A stretch of 64,000 nucleotides of DNA from Streptomyces cyaneochromogenes (GCF_003963535.1 NZ_CP034539.1:10106001-10170000), one strand, 5' to 3'; shown: positions 8,756 to 17,616, counted from the first letter of the stretch. A program made the numbers and translations. Notes: generated by a model from the letters alone, not told the origin.

Positions 8756-8803
8756 CGCGCCAGCATGGCAGAGCCGCAGTCCGCCGCAGCGCGAAGCCCG
8801 GCG

Positions 8804-9457
8804 TCACGGTCGACGGGCGGCGACATCGGTGAGGTACCCGCGCAGCATGAGCCGGGCCTCGTCGAGGAGTCCCGGATCGCCCTCGGGGGCACGGCGGAAC
8901 GCCTCCTGGGCGAGGGCGTCGGCCGCGAGGACCGCGGCGTGGCAGGCCCGGCCGAGCATCTCGTCGTCGCGGACCGTGCCGAGTGCGAGGAGGACGCGCC
9001 GGACGCCGTCCGCCATCCGGCGTTTGTGCTCGCGGTCCGCCGCACGGGTCTGCTCGGTGAGGCTGCTGCCGAACCACAACGCCCGGAAGCCGTGTTCGGT
9101 GCGGTAGATGGCGGCGTACGCGTCGATGAGCACGCCGACGGGGTCGTCCCACTGCTCGGCGGCGGCCGCGCGGACCAGGTCGTCCATGGCGGCCTCGAGC
9201 CGGGCCAGGTAACCGGCCGCCAGGGCGTCGATGATGGCGTCGCGGTCGGGCAGGTACTGGTACAGCGAGCCGACCGAGACCTTCGCCTCCGCCGCGACGC
9301 GGGTCGTGGTCAGCGCCTGGACCCCTTCGGCGACCAGGACACGCTCGGCGGCCTGAAGGACCCGGGCCAACCGCGCCTTGCTGCGCGCCTGCTGAGGAGT
9401 ACGGCGCAGGGGAACGGGCCAGCTGCCGCCGCTCCCGGGAGAGGCCGGATCGCCCAT
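8804..9457 (-). CDS. TetR/AcrR family regulator
   Basis: A 217-residue TetR regulator. The N-terminal domain contains the helix-turn-helix VAAEAKVSVGSLYQYLPDRDAII at about residues 55-77. The C-terminal ligand domain is helical and includes FRALWFGSSLTEQTRAADREHKRR. It is divergent from the aldolase-kinase operon. A perfect 8-base inverted repeat with an 11-base spacer lies in the 57-base gap, so it most likely represses both units. The inducer may be a sugar phosphate from the aldolase pathway, but that is inference. DUF2071 follows as a possible operon partner. Confidence 0.88.
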   Translation of the reverse strand: MGDPASPGSGGSWPVPLRRTPQQARSKARLARVLQAAERVLVAEGVQALTTTRVAAEAKVSVGSLYQYLPDRDAIIDALAAGYLARLEAAMDDLVRAAAAEQWDDPVGVLIDAYAAIYRTEHGFRALWFGSSLTEQTRAADREHKRRMADGVRRVLLALGTVRDDEMLGRACHAAVLAADALAQEAFRRAPEGDPGLLDEARLMLRGYLTDVAARRP

Positions 9458-9469
9458 GCACAGCCTCCG

Positions 9470-9496
9470 AACCTGAACGTGACATTGTTTCAGGTT
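9470..9496. promoter_or_regulatory. Inverted-repeat operator between TetR and aldolase
   Basis: AACCTGAA (9470-9477) and its exact complement TTCAGGTT (9489-9496) flank an 11-base spacer. The 27-base element starts 13 bases upstream of the TetR start codon and ends 18 bases before the aldolase ATG, so a bound repressor would cover both promoters. Confidence 0.75.
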
Positions 9497-9514
9497 TATG
9501 TTACCGTCGCGGAC

Positions 9515-10201
9515 ATGACCGACTCAAGCTCGGTGCTGGGCCAGGAGCGCACCGCGGTGGCCGCGGCGTGTCGCCGCCTGGGGGCCGAGGGGCTGCTCAT
9601 CGGCACGGCCGGCAACGTCAGCGCGCGGGTGGGGGACCGGGTAGCGATCACGGCGACCGGCGCGGTGCTCGCCGAACTGACCGACGACCAGGTGACCGTG
9701 GTCGACCTCGACGGAAACGTGGTGGCAGGGGCGCTCGAGCCCACCTCGGAACTCGACCTGCACCTGGGCGTCTACCGCCGCTACGGCACCGGCGCGGTCG
9801 TCCACACCCACGCCCCGATGGCGACCGCACTGTCCTGCGTGCTCGATGAACTCCCTTGTATCCACTACCAGTTGCTCGCGCTGGGCGGCTCGGTGCGCGT
9901 GGCACCGTACGCCACGTTCGGCACCCCGGAACTCGCCGAGTCGGTCCTCACGGCACTGGAGGGCCGCGGTGCCGCGCTGATGGCCAGCCACGGCGCCCTC
10001 ACCCACGCTCCGACACTGGACAAGGCGGTCGAGCACGCGCTGCTGCTGGAGTGGGCGTGCGGCGTCTACCGGCACGCGGCCGCACTCGGTACGCCCCGAG
10101 TCCTGGACGAACACCAGCAACTCGCGGTGATCGAGGCCGCGATCGCCCGGAACTACGGCACCACCCACCCCGTACCGCCTGTGCAGGAGGGAAACCGATG
10201 A
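9515..10201 (+). CDS. Class II aldolase/adducin family protein (fuculose-phosphate aldolase-like)
   Basis: A 228-residue class II aldolase, the usual length for bacterial L-fuculose-1-phosphate aldolases. The N-terminal GTAGNVSARVGD matches the substrate-phosphate loop. VVHTHAPMA supplies two of the Zn-binding histidines and MASHGAL the later conserved His. A Glu near residue 75 (EPTSELDLHLGVY) fits the catalytic acid/base position. The enzyme should cleave a ketose 1-phosphate to dihydroxyacetone phosphate and an aldehyde. Its stop overlaps the PfkB kinase start (ATGA at 10198-10201), so the two are translationally coupled. The exact sugar is unknown. Confidence 0.85.
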   Translation: MTDSSSVLGQERTAVAAACRRLGAEGLLIGTAGNVSARVGDRVAITATGAVLAELTDDQVTVVDLDGNVVAGALEPTSELDLHLGVYRRYGTGAVVHTHAPMATALSCVLDELPCIHYQLLALGGSVRVAPYATFGTPELAESVLTALEGRGAALMASHGALTHAPTLDKAVEHALLLEWACGVYRHAAALGTPRVLDEHQQLAVIEAAIARNYGTTHPVPPVQEGNR

Positions 10202-11127
10202 ACGTCGTCACGATGGGCGTGCATGTGCTGGACGTGCTGGTACGGCCGGTGGAGGCGATACCCGAGGGCCAGGGCGCGACGCTGGTGGAGGACATCAGGA
10301 TGACCGCCGCCGGGACAGCCGGCGGGACGGCACTGACCCTCGCCAAGCTCGGCGCATCCGTACGCAGCGCCGGCGCCATCGGCTCCGACCCCACCGGGGA
10401 CATGCTGGTCCAACTCCTCGGCGCGGCCGGCATCGACACCCGCCACCTCGTCCGCCGCACGGACACCCCCACCTCCGCGAGCGTCCTGCCCATCCGCCCC
10501 AACGGCGACCGCCCGTCGCTGCACCTCCTCGGCGCCAACATCACCTACGGCCCCGACGACGTGCCCTGGGACGCCATTGCCGAGGCGACCCACCTCCACC
10601 TCGGCGGCCCCGAACTCATCGGCGTCGACACCGCCACACGCATCCTGTCGCATGCCAAGGAGCACGGTGTGGCCACCTCGGTGGACCTGCTCGCACCCGG
10701 CGTACTCGGCAGCTTCGACCAGATCGCGTCCGCGCTGCCGTACATCGACCACATGCTGCCCAACGAGGACCAGGTCCTCGGTTTCACCGGCGAGGAGGAC
10801 CTGCTCGCCGGAGCGCACAAGCTCCTCGACGCCGGAGCCGGACTGGTCGCGGTCACCCGGGGCGGGGACGGCGCGCTGCTCGTGACCCCCGAGGGCACCG
10901 AGCAGGTCCCGGCCTTCGCGATCGACGTGGTGGACACCACGGGCTGCGGCGACGCGTTCTCGGCCGGCTTCGTGCGCGGCATGGGCCTGGGCCGCACACC
11001 GTACGACTCCGCCGTCCTCGGCTGCGCGGCCGCGGCGCTGGTGGCCCAGGGCCTCGGCAGCGATCACGGAGACTTCGACCTCGCGGCGGCCGACGCCTTC
11101 GCCGCGACGCACAAGCCCCGCTCGTGA
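10198..11127 (+). CDS. PfkB family carbohydrate kinase
   Basis: A 309-residue ribokinase/PfkB kinase. The N-terminal GGTALTLAKLGASV fits the first PfkB signature. The C-terminal signature DVVDTTGCGDAFSAGFVRG contains the catalytic Asp and the anion hole GCGD. The family phosphorylates sugars or nucleosides with ATP. Coupled by ATGA to the class II aldolase, it probably makes the sugar phosphate that the aldolase cleaves, a two-step pathway under the divergent TetR. The ATG at 10198 has AGGAGGG 7 bases upstream. Confidence 0.88.
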   Translation: MNVVTMGVHVLDVLVRPVEAIPEGQGATLVEDIRMTAAGTAGGTALTLAKLGASVRSAGAIGSDPTGDMLVQLLGAAGIDTRHLVRRTDTPTSASVLPIRPNGDRPSLHLLGANITYGPDDVPWDAIAEATHLHLGGPELIGVDTATRILSHAKEHGVATSVDLLAPGVLGSFDQIASALPYIDHMLPNEDQVLGFTGEEDLLAGAHKLLDAGAGLVAVTRGGDGALLVTPEGTEQVPAFAIDVVDTTGCGDAFSAGFVRGMGLGRTPYDSAVLGCAAAALVAQGLGSDHGDFDLAAADAFAATHKPRS

Positions 11128-11211
11128 CCGGATGCCCGTGGCGGGAGCGGCTGCCGCCGACCTAGGCGCAAACAGGGGAGGACCTGTACAGCCACGAGCC
11201 ATCTGCAATCG

Positions 11212-11240
11212 CGGGCCCGTCCGGAGGGCTGACGGGCCCG
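11212..11240. terminator. Hairpin between convergent PfkB and TAXI genes
   Basis: CGGGCCCGTC (11212-11221) and GACGGGCCCG (11231-11240) form a perfect 10-base-pair stem with a 9-base loop. It sits in the 153-base convergent gap. Confidence 0.75.
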
Positions 11241-11280
11241 GACTCACCCGTGCACCCGGACCCAACCGTGCGCCCAGGGC

Positions 11281-12273
11281 TCATCCGTGCAGCTCGCGGT
11301 AGGCGACGACCGCCCCGGGATGCAGGGGCACGACGCCGGTGGAGATCAGGCTGCGGGCGTCGAGGAACTGGGTGCCGAGGGCGGTGGTGGGGACGAGGTG
11401 GGTGGCTCGGCGTACCAGGACGTCGGTGAGGGCGGCTGCGACGGGGGCGGGCAGGTCGGGGCGGCACAGGAGGAGGTTGGCCACGCCGATGGTGGTCACC
11501 TCGGGAGCGCCGCGGTATGCCCCGGCCGGGACGGTCACCGCTTCGAGACCGGACCCGGAGTCGCCTGTGTCGGTGCGCAGGCGGGGGAGCAGCCCGGCCA
11601 GTGGCAGGAGGCGGATTCCGGGGCGGGTGTCGAGGCCGGAGAGCGTCGGCAGCGGTATGCCGCCCGACACGAGCAGGGCGTCGATCGCGCCGCCCCGCAT
11701 CGCCTGTGCGGCCTGGGGCAGCAGCAGGTGGCGGACACGGACGTCGGCGCCCGGGGTCAGGCCCGCGGCGCGCAGCAGGCGGTCGCCGAGGACGGCACCG
11801 CCGGATGCGGGCGCGCCCAGCGAGACGGTGCGCCCCGCCAGGTCGGCGACGGTGCGGATCGGCGTGTCGGCGCGCACGGCCAGCTGAAGGTAGTTCTCGT
11901 AGACCCGGCCGATCGCACGCAGTGGGACCGGGCGCCCGAACGGTGCCGAGCCGCCGTAGGCGGCCCACGCGATGTCGGCCAGCGCCAGCGCGACCTCGGC
12001 CCGGCCCTCCTGCAGCAGCCGTATGTTGGCCACGGAGGCCTCGCTGTTGATCACCTCGCAGGAGAGCCGGGGGTAGGCCGCCTTCACCTGGTCGGCGAGC
12101 AGTTGGCCGAAGGCCGCGTAGAAGTTGCCGGACTCGCCGGTCGCGATGCGCAGCCTGCCCTGCGGGCCACGGTCGGCGTGCCGTGCGTCGGCCGCCCCGG
12201 CGGCCGCGATGAGTCCCGTGCACGCCGCTCCGAGGGCCGCGCGCAGGGCGGTGCGACGGGTCGGGACGGTCAT
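11281..12273 (-). CDS. TAXI family solute-binding protein
   Basis: A 330-residue periplasmic-type binding protein of the TRAP-associated extracytoplasmic immunogenic (TAXI) family, recognised by RIATGESGNFYAAFGQLLADQV and SEASVANIRLLQEGRAEVALA. The N-terminus has a Tat-like twin arginine (TRRTALRAALG) and a hydrophobic stretch to about residue 28, so it is exported. No TRAP membrane subunits are nearby. Its start overlaps the histidine kinase stop by four bases, and it is the last gene of an operon with a two-component system and an MHS transporter. It may therefore deliver ligand information to the kinase rather than act in transport; this is inference. Confidence 0.87.
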   Translation of the reverse strand: MTVPTRRTALRAALGAACTGLIAAAGAADARHADRGPQGRLRIATGESGNFYAAFGQLLADQVKAAYPRLSCEVINSEASVANIRLLQEGRAEVALALADIAWAAYGGSAPFGRPVPLRAIGRVYENYLQLAVRADTPIRTVADLAGRTVSLGAPASGGAVLGDRLLRAAGLTPGADVRVRHLLLPQAAQAMRGGAIDALLVSGGIPLPTLSGLDTRPGIRLLPLAGLLPRLRTDTGDSGSGLEAVTVPAGAYRGAPEVTTIGVANLLLCRPDLPAPVAAALTDVLVRRATHLVPTTALGTQFLDARSLISTGVVPLHPGAVVAYRELHG

Positions 12274-13688
12274 CGCGTGCCGCCTTTCGGAGCCGGCGTC
12301 CCGTGCTCGGCGCGCGGGAGTACGACCCTGACCAGCAGGCCGTGCGGCTCGGCCGACGTGAGCTCGATGTGCCCGCCACGGCCGGCCACGAGCTGCTCGG
12401 CGATCGCCAGTCCGAGGCCGCTGCCGCGTACGTCGCGGTGGCGTTCCGAGCGCCAGAAGCGGGTCCCCGCCCGGGGGAGCTCGGCCGCGGGGAGGCCCGG
12501 GCCGTCGTCCCGTACCTCGAACACCGCGTCCGGGCCTTCGGCGTAGCAGCGCGTCTCGACGTGGGTGCCTTCTCCGGCGTACTTGATCGCGTTGTCGAAA
12601 AGGATGTCGGCCACCTGGGCCAGTTCGCCCTCCGTGCAGGTCATGAGGACGGCGGGGCCCGGGGCGCACTCCAGATGGACGCCGGCCTGTTCGGCCACCG
12701 GCCGCCACAGCTGGGCCTGGGCCGCGGCGACCGCCGTCGCGTCGCAGCGGGCCGCCCGCTCGTCCGTGACGGCCAGCTCCCCGGCGCGGTGTTCGGCGTT
12801 CGCGAGGGTGAGCAGGTCGTCGAGGAGGTGCTCCATGCGTTCGAGTTCGGCGGTCACGCCCGTGTACGTGCGGGTGGCGGCGGCGGGCAGGCGGGGCTGG
12901 AGCGAGTCGATGCGCAGGCGCAGCGCGGCGAGCGGGTTGCGCAGCTGGTGCGAGGTGTCGGCGACCAGGCGGCGCTGCTGTTCCAGCGCGGTGCTCACCG
13001 CGTCGGCCATGCGATTGAAGCCGGTGGCCAGCTGGCGCAGCTCGGGCGGGCCGCCGGCCCGGGCGTGCTCGGCGGGCAGCCCCGCGGCGAGCGCGCCGAC
13101 CGCGCGGTCCAGGTGGTGCAGAGGGCGTACCACCCAGCGCGTCGCGGCCCGGGCGAGCAGCACGCACGCCACGGCGAACAGGCCCGCACCGGCCAGGACG
13201 AGCGCCCAGCGCAGGGCGATGTCGTCGGCGGCGTCGCGCACCGAGGCACGCAGCACCACCGCGCCGGACACCCGGGTGCCGGTGCCCACGGGGCGGGCGA
13301 GCAGCTTCTCGCCGCGCGACCAGGGGCGCAGTGTGCCCCCGGGCGAGACGGGCTGGTTGCGCAGCGCCGCGTCGACGAGGCGGGCGACCTCCGGGTCGGC
13401 GGCGCGCATGCCGCCGGACTGCACCACCGGGGCGCGGCGGGCGTCGACGACCACGACGGCCTCGCCGTACAGCTCGGTGTACCGGGTGGTCTCGGCGGTC
13501 AGTGCGCCGGTGTCGCCGCTCTCGGCGGCCTGGTCGGCCAGTCCGGCGAAGCGGTCGAGGTCGGCGGTGCGGGCCGCGACGAGCTGTTCGGTGCGCTGGG
13601 TGGCGGTGACGCCGAGCAGCGGGACGGCGAAACCGGCCACCGCGAGTACGGCGAAGGCCAGGACGACGGTCAGTACCCGGGTACGCAT
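12270..13688 (-). CDS. Sensor histidine kinase
   Basis: A 472-residue membrane kinase. The first transmembrane segment covers about residues 5-27 and an extracytoplasmic sensor follows (about 30-160). A second transmembrane segment (about 163-183) leads into a HAMP linker. The phosphoacceptor H-box reads ADTSHQLRNPLAAL, and the ATP-binding domain has N (DNAIKYA), G1 (DDGPGLP) and G2 (GSGLGLAIAE) boxes. It lies 9 bases after its response regulator and overlaps the TAXI gene. By analogy with dicarboxylate sensors, the signal is likely an organic acid shared with the MHS transporter. Confidence 0.9.
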   Translation of the reverse strand: MRTRVLTVVLAFAVLAVAGFAVPLLGVTATQRTEQLVAARTADLDRFAGLADQAAESGDTGALTAETTRYTELYGEAVVVVDARRAPVVQSGGMRAADPEVARLVDAALRNQPVSPGGTLRPWSRGEKLLARPVGTGTRVSGAVVLRASVRDAADDIALRWALVLAGAGLFAVACVLLARAATRWVVRPLHHLDRAVGALAAGLPAEHARAGGPPELRQLATGFNRMADAVSTALEQQRRLVADTSHQLRNPLAALRLRIDSLQPRLPAAATRTYTGVTAELERMEHLLDDLLTLANAEHRAGELAVTDERAARCDATAVAAAQAQLWRPVAEQAGVHLECAPGPAVLMTCTEGELAQVADILFDNAIKYAGEGTHVETRCYAEGPDAVFEVRDDGPGLPAAELPRAGTRFWRSERHRDVRGSGLGLAIAEQLVAGRGGHIELTSAEPHGLLVRVVLPRAEHGTPAPKGGTR

Positions 13689-13697
13689 GGGCCCGGT

Positions 13698-14357
13698 TCA
13701 GTCGCCGAACCGGTAGCCGAAGCCCCGGATGGTGGTCAGCACCTCGGGCCGGCCGAGTTTGGCCCGAAGCTGGGTGAGATGGACGTCGAGCGAGCGGGAC
13801 ACCGCCAGATAGGCGTCGCCCCACACCTCGTCCATCAGCTGCTGGCGGCTGACCGCCGTACCCGCGCGGGCCGCCAGCGCGGCGAGCACCGCGAACTCCT
13901 TCGTGGTCAGCCGCACCTCGGCACCGCCCACCGTCACCCTGCGCGCGTCGAGATCGACCTCGACGTCACCGGCGAGGACCGTACGCGGTGCCGGTGCGGC
14001 GGGTGGCGCGGCGCGCCGGGTCACCGCGTCGATGCGGGCCAGCAGCTCGGCGAGCCGTACCGGCTTGACGAGGTAGTCGTCGGCGCCCAGCCGCAGGCCG
14101 CGCACCACCGACCGCTCGTCGCCCCGCGCGGTCAGGACCACCACCGGAAGGCCGCTGACCGCCCGCAGCTTGCGCAGCACCTCCAGGCCGTCGAGGTCGG
14201 GCAGCCCGAGGTCGAGCAGCAGCAGGTCGGCCTGGCGGTGGCGGGTGAGGACCTCCTCGCCGCGCCGCACCCGGGTGGGCAGATGACCGTGCTCGTACAG
14301 GACCTCGGTCAGCGCACCCGCCACCCCGTCGTCGTCCTCGGCCAGCAGCACGCGCAC
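13698..14357 (-). CDS. OmpR family response regulator
   Basis: A 219-residue regulator. The receiver domain has the acidic pocket (LLAEDDD), the phosphoacceptor Asp in LLLDLGLPDLDG and the conserved Lys in DDYLVKP. The C-terminal winged helix is of OmpR type, ending LTTIRGFGYRFG. The GTG at 14355-14357 is preferred because GGGAGG lies 9 bases upstream, although a GTG three codons earlier is possible. It follows the MHS transporter by 17 bases and precedes its kinase by 9, so all four genes form one operon that it probably controls. Confidence 0.9.
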   Translation of the reverse strand: MRVLLAEDDDGVAGALTEVLYEHGHLPTRVRRGEEVLTRHRQADLLLLDLGLPDLDGLEVLRKLRAVSGLPVVVLTARGDERSVVRGLRLGADDYLVKPVRLAELLARIDAVTRRAAPPAAPAPRTVLAGDVEVDLDARRVTVGGAEVRLTTKEFAVLAALAARAGTAVSRQQLMDEVWGDAYLAVSRSLDVHLTQLRAKLGRPEVLTTIRGFGYRFGD

Positions 14358-14374
14358 GGTCGCCACCCTCCCAC

Positions 14375-15721
14375 TCAGGCCTTTGCCTCGCTCTCCAGCG
14401 GCGATCCGTCCGACGTCTCGCGCATCCGAATGTAGACGAGCAGCGAGATCAGGACACAGGCGGTGACGTAGTAGAAGTACCAGCTCTCGTGCCCGGCGTT
14501 CTTGAACCACAGGGCGACGTACTCGGCGGTCCCGCCGAACAGGGCCACGGTCAGCGCGTACGGCAGACCGACGCCCAGAGCCCGGATCGAGGTCGGGAAC
14601 AGCTCCGCCTTCACCACCGCGCTGATCGACGTGTACAGGGAGCTGACCGCCAGCGGCCCGACCATGAGCAGGAACGCGTACACGGGGTCGCTGGTGCGCG
14701 ACAGCAGGGTGAGCGACGGCACCACGACCACGGCGCCCAGCGCACCGAACGCGATCAGCATCGGCCGCCGCCCCACCCGGTCCGACAGCAGCCCCATCAC
14801 CGGCTGCAGCAGCACGAACACCAGCAGCGCGAAGAAGTTGATCCAGGCAGCCGTCGGCTTGGCGATGCCGCTGGTGTTGACCATGAACTTCTGCAGATAC
14901 GTGGTGTACGTGTAGAAGAACAGCGTGCCGCCCATGGTCAGCCCCACGACGACCATGCACTGCCGCGGGTAGGACAGCAGCATCCGCAGACTGCCGCGCG
15001 CCGGCCCGTCGCCCGCGCCCTTCTCGCCCTCTTCGGCCGCCGCGCGCTCGTAGCTCTCCGACTCGTCCATGCCGCGCCGCAGCCACAGCACGACGATGGC
15101 GCCCGCGGCGCCGACGACGAACGCGACCCGCCAGCCCCACGCCTCCATCTGGGAGGCGCTGAGCACCTGCTGCAGGACGATCTGCAGGCCGAGCGCCGTC
15201 AGCTGCCCGGCGATGAGCGTGACGTACTGGAAACTGGAGTAGTAGCCGCGCCGGCCGGGCGAGGCCACCTCCGACATGTATGTCGCCGAGGTCGAGTACT
15301 CACCTCCGACGGACACGCCCTGCAGCAGCCGCGCGGCCACAAGTAGCACCGGCGCGGCGACCCCGATCGCGCCGTACGACGGCGTCAGCGCCACGATCAG
15401 CGAACCGGCCGCCATGAGCGTCACCGACAGCGTCAGCGCCGAACGCCGCCCACGCCGGTCGGCGTACCGCCCCAGCACCCAGCCGCCGATCGGCCGCATC
15501 AGGAAGCCGACGGCGAACACCGCGGCGGTGTTGAGCAGTTGGGCCGTCTGGTCGCCGGACGGAAAGAACGCGGCGGCGAAGTACACGCTGAACGCGGTGT
15601 ACGCGTACCAGTCGTACCACTCGATCAGGTTGCCGATCGATCCGCGGACGATATTGCTGACGACCCTGCGCTCGCCGCGGCGCGTGTCCTGCGCGCCTGG
15701 TGCCGTGGTCTGTGTGGCCAT
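14375..15721 (-). CDS. MFS transporter, metabolite:H+ symporter (MHS) family
   Basis: A 448-residue, 12-helix transporter of the MHS family, which includes alpha-ketoglutarate permease KgtP and shikimate and citrate carriers. Typical features are GNLIEWYDWYAYTAF in helix 1, the cytoplasmic loop GRYADRRGRRSAL, and LLQGVSVGGEYSTSATYMSE. The ATG at 15721 follows AAGGGAG; an upstream ATG would add 21 non-conserved residues. As first gene of the operon with a two-component system and a TAXI protein, it probably imports the dicarboxylate or similar acid that the system senses. Confidence 0.88.
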   Translation of the reverse strand: MATQTTAPGAQDTRRGERRVVSNIVRGSIGNLIEWYDWYAYTAFSVYFAAAFFPSGDQTAQLLNTAAVFAVGFLMRPIGGWVLGRYADRRGRRSALTLSVTLMAAGSLIVALTPSYGAIGVAAPVLLVAARLLQGVSVGGEYSTSATYMSEVASPGRRGYYSSFQYVTLIAGQLTALGLQIVLQQVLSASQMEAWGWRVAFVVGAAGAIVVLWLRRGMDESESYERAAAEEGEKGAGDGPARGSLRMLLSYPRQCMVVVGLTMGGTLFFYTYTTYLQKFMVNTSGIAKPTAAWINFFALLVFVLLQPVMGLLSDRVGRRPMLIAFGALGAVVVVPSLTLLSRTSDPVYAFLLMVGPLAVSSLYTSISAVVKAELFPTSIRALGVGLPYALTVALFGGTAEYVALWFKNAGHESWYFYYVTACVLISLLVYIRMRETSDGSPLESEAKA

Positions 15722-15934
15722 CGAAAACTCCCTTGTCTGAGGCCCGGGAGCACACAGATTCGATGGCACGACAGGGCCGTTCAACAGCGCGAACCAAGTC
15801 CTAACAGTCCCTTAGGGCAGTGGCGGCGCGAGCAGCGCCCGCGCGCCCTCGGCCACCCGCCACTCGCCCTGACGGTCCAGCGCCCACGTGGCTCCCCGCA
15901 TGCGGGTGAGCGCGCCACACCGCACCCTGGTGCC

Positions 15935-16150
15935 ATGGCAAGCACGCACCCCGTCGTCGTCTACCCGCCCGCCGCGGACGGCGGACGCCGGGTGCGCGTG
16001 GACGATCACTTTCTCGGGATGGCGTACGGGCTCCTGGACGTGGCCGAGTTCCTGCGCCGGGCGGGCATCGAGGACGCGGATCCCGAGTACGTACGGCAGT
16101 CCGGGCTGATCGAGTGGCGCGGCGGCGGCCCGGACATGTGGGCACGCTGA
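15935..16150 (+). CDS. Conserved small protein, unknown function
   Basis: A 71-residue acidic protein with no signal peptide or membrane segment. The pattern FLGMAYGLLDVAEFLRRAG followed by LIEWRGGGPDMW resembles a small hypothetical protein I recall as widespread in Streptomyces. It lies opposite the downstream reading of the decayed ABC ATPase gene; codon pattern and conservation favour this strand. Function is unknown. Confidence 0.6.
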   Translation: MASTHPVVVYPPAADGGRRVRVDDHFLGMAYGLLDVAEFLRRAGIEDADPEYVRQSGLIEWRGGGPDMWAR

Positions 16151-16606
16151 GCGGCAAGCCACCGGCACCCCGCCGGACCGTCCCCACCGGCCGAGCACCT
16201 GCGCCGGCTCCTCCTCCGTCACACCGGCGAGCAGACCCGCGCCCGTGGCGGCGCGGTAGTGCTCGACCGTGGCCACCAGCGCGGCGGTGGTGGACGCGTC
16301 GGGCATCGCGGCCATCTCGTCGCAGACCAGCCGGCGCGGCCGCAGGACGAGGTCCCGGGCGAGGCAGGCTCCTTGCAGCTGCCCGTCGCTGACCTCGTGG
16401 GGCCGGCGGGTCAGCAGGTCGGGGGTGAGGCCGACGGACGAGGCGGGACGGTGCAGCAGGGCAGTGACACGGGCGAGGGTGTACTTGGCGCAGCCGCTGG
16501 GGCCGAGCAGGCCGACCGCCTCCCCGGGGGCGACGGACAGCGAGGCGGCGCGGACGACAGGGGCCCTCCTGTCGTATCCGGCGGTGATGGCGCGCAGTTC
16601 AAGCAT
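16151..16606 (-). pseudogene. Decayed ABC transporter ATP-binding protein (nickel/peptide type)
   Basis: The frame begins like a complete ATPase (MLELRAITAGYDRRAPVV), but its motifs are damaged. Walker A reads GPSGCAKYTLA instead of GxxGxGKST, the signature reads VSDGQLQ instead of LSGGQ, and Walker B reads VCDEMAAMPDAST. About 70 residues expected between Walker A and the signature, including the Q-loop, are absent: LLHRP runs straight into SVGLTPDLLTRRP. Beyond about 16190 the reading no longer resembles an ATPase and opposes the small plus-strand gene. It looks like a remnant of a NikE/DppF-type gene; no permease genes are near. Confidence 0.7.
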
Positions 16607-16629
16607 GGAAGGAGTCCGACCGGGCCACG

Positions 16630-16809
16630 GTGGGCGACGTCGACGGCTGGTTCTGGTATCCGCTGACGGGCAGGGGCGCCGTCTGCGATTTCGCGACCGC
16701 GAGCAGGGAGCCTGCGCCGCTCACCGTGAGTCTGCTGATCACGCCGTCCATCGGATGCTCCGATCCGGCGCGTTACGTCGTGAACGAGGGAAGGGTCTTC
16801 GCGGGCTGA
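16630..16809 (+). pseudogene. Protein-like fragment of unknown family
   Basis: An open stretch of 59 codons with plausible protein composition (WFWYPLTGRGAVCDF, then PSIGCSDPARYVVNEGRVFAG) ends at a TGA. No ribosome binding site precedes the GTG at 16630. I do not recognise the family; it may be the 3' end of a lost gene. The remainder of 16607-16923 shows nothing else apart from the ribosome binding site of the next gene. Confidence 0.3.
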
Positions 16810-16923
16810 CCGGCGAGCCTCACAAGGCGTCCGCACGGCCGACCGGGTGAGGGTCTGTCAGGTGGGGACTGGGCCCGACCGAAGACAGGGGGCGACTCTG
16901 CCGTGCCGGGGAAGGGAACCCGT

Positions 16924-17616
16924 ATGTCAGTCCCGGCTCGTTCCGATCCGCTGCCGAAGGTGCTGATCGCCCTGACCGCGGTCACCGGGATCGTCGACGC
17001 GGTCGCCTTCCTGGGCCTGGGCCAGGTCTTCACCGCCTTCATGACGGGCAACATCCTCTTCCTCGGCTTCGCGGCCGCCGGTGGCGAGGGGCTGGCACCG
17101 ATGGGTTCGCTCACGGCGCTGGCCGGATTCGTGACCGGCGTGGTCGCCGGCAGCCGTCTCGGTGTCGCCGAGGCTGCACGCCTGCGCCGGTGGCTGCTGG
17201 CGTCGGCCGCCATCGCGTCCGTGCTGCTGGTGGCCGCCGCGCTGGCGGCGATCGGCCTGGAGACGGTGAGGGGCGGTCTCGTGCCCAGGCACTATGCCGT
17301 GATCGCGCTGATGGCGCTGGCCATGGGGGTGCGCAGTGCGACGATGTGGCGGCTCGGGGCGATCCTGAACACCACGTTGGTGACGGGCACCCTGGTCACC
17401 TGGATCAGAAAGTCGACCGTGGGCGGCGGCACGCCGGACGCCTTCCAGTCCTACCGTGTCGCTGCCCTGGTGGCGGTATTCTCCGGCGCGGCCGTCGGCA
17501 CTCTGCTGCTGCGTGCGGGTCTGACCACGGCGTTGCTGGTCGCCGCGGCGGGCGTACTCGCGGGCATCGGGGGTTACGTTGCCCATCCGGCATCGCGGCG
17601 GGCGGTGAGTGCCTGA
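16924..17616 (+). CDS. YoaK family (DUF1275) membrane protein
   Basis: A 230-residue integral membrane protein with six predicted helices. The N-terminal TAVTGIVDAVAFLGLG and FTAFMTGNILFLGFA match the YoaK/DUF1275 family, and MWRLGAILNTTLVTGTLV is the second family block. The family has no established function; small-molecule export has been suggested but not shown. The ATG at 16924 follows GGGAAGGGAA; an in-frame GTG seven codons upstream lacks such support. Confidence 0.85.
   Translation: MSVPARSDPLPKVLIALTAVTGIVDAVAFLGLGQVFTAFMTGNILFLGFAAAGGEGLAPMGSLTALAGFVTGVVAGSRLGVAEAARLRRWLLASAAIASVLLVAAALAAIGLETVRGGLVPRHYAVIALMALAMGVRSATMWRLGAILNTTLVTGTLVTWIRKSTVGGGTPDAFQSYRVAALVAVFSGAAVGTLLLRAGLTTALLVAAAGVLAGIGGYVAHPASRRAVSA

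Noticed and set aside
7616..9514. Long plus-strand extension upstream of the aldolase
   Set aside because: The frame is open only by chance opposite SDR, DUF2071 and TetR genes; aldolase homology begins at the ATG at 9515.
12303..14435. 710-codon plus-strand open frame
   Set aside because: Opposes the clearly real histidine kinase and response regulator genes; low-complexity product caused by GC bias.
15812..16150. Downstream continuation of the ABC ATPase frame
   Set aside because: No ATPase similarity beyond about 16190, and it opposes a small gene with better coding character.
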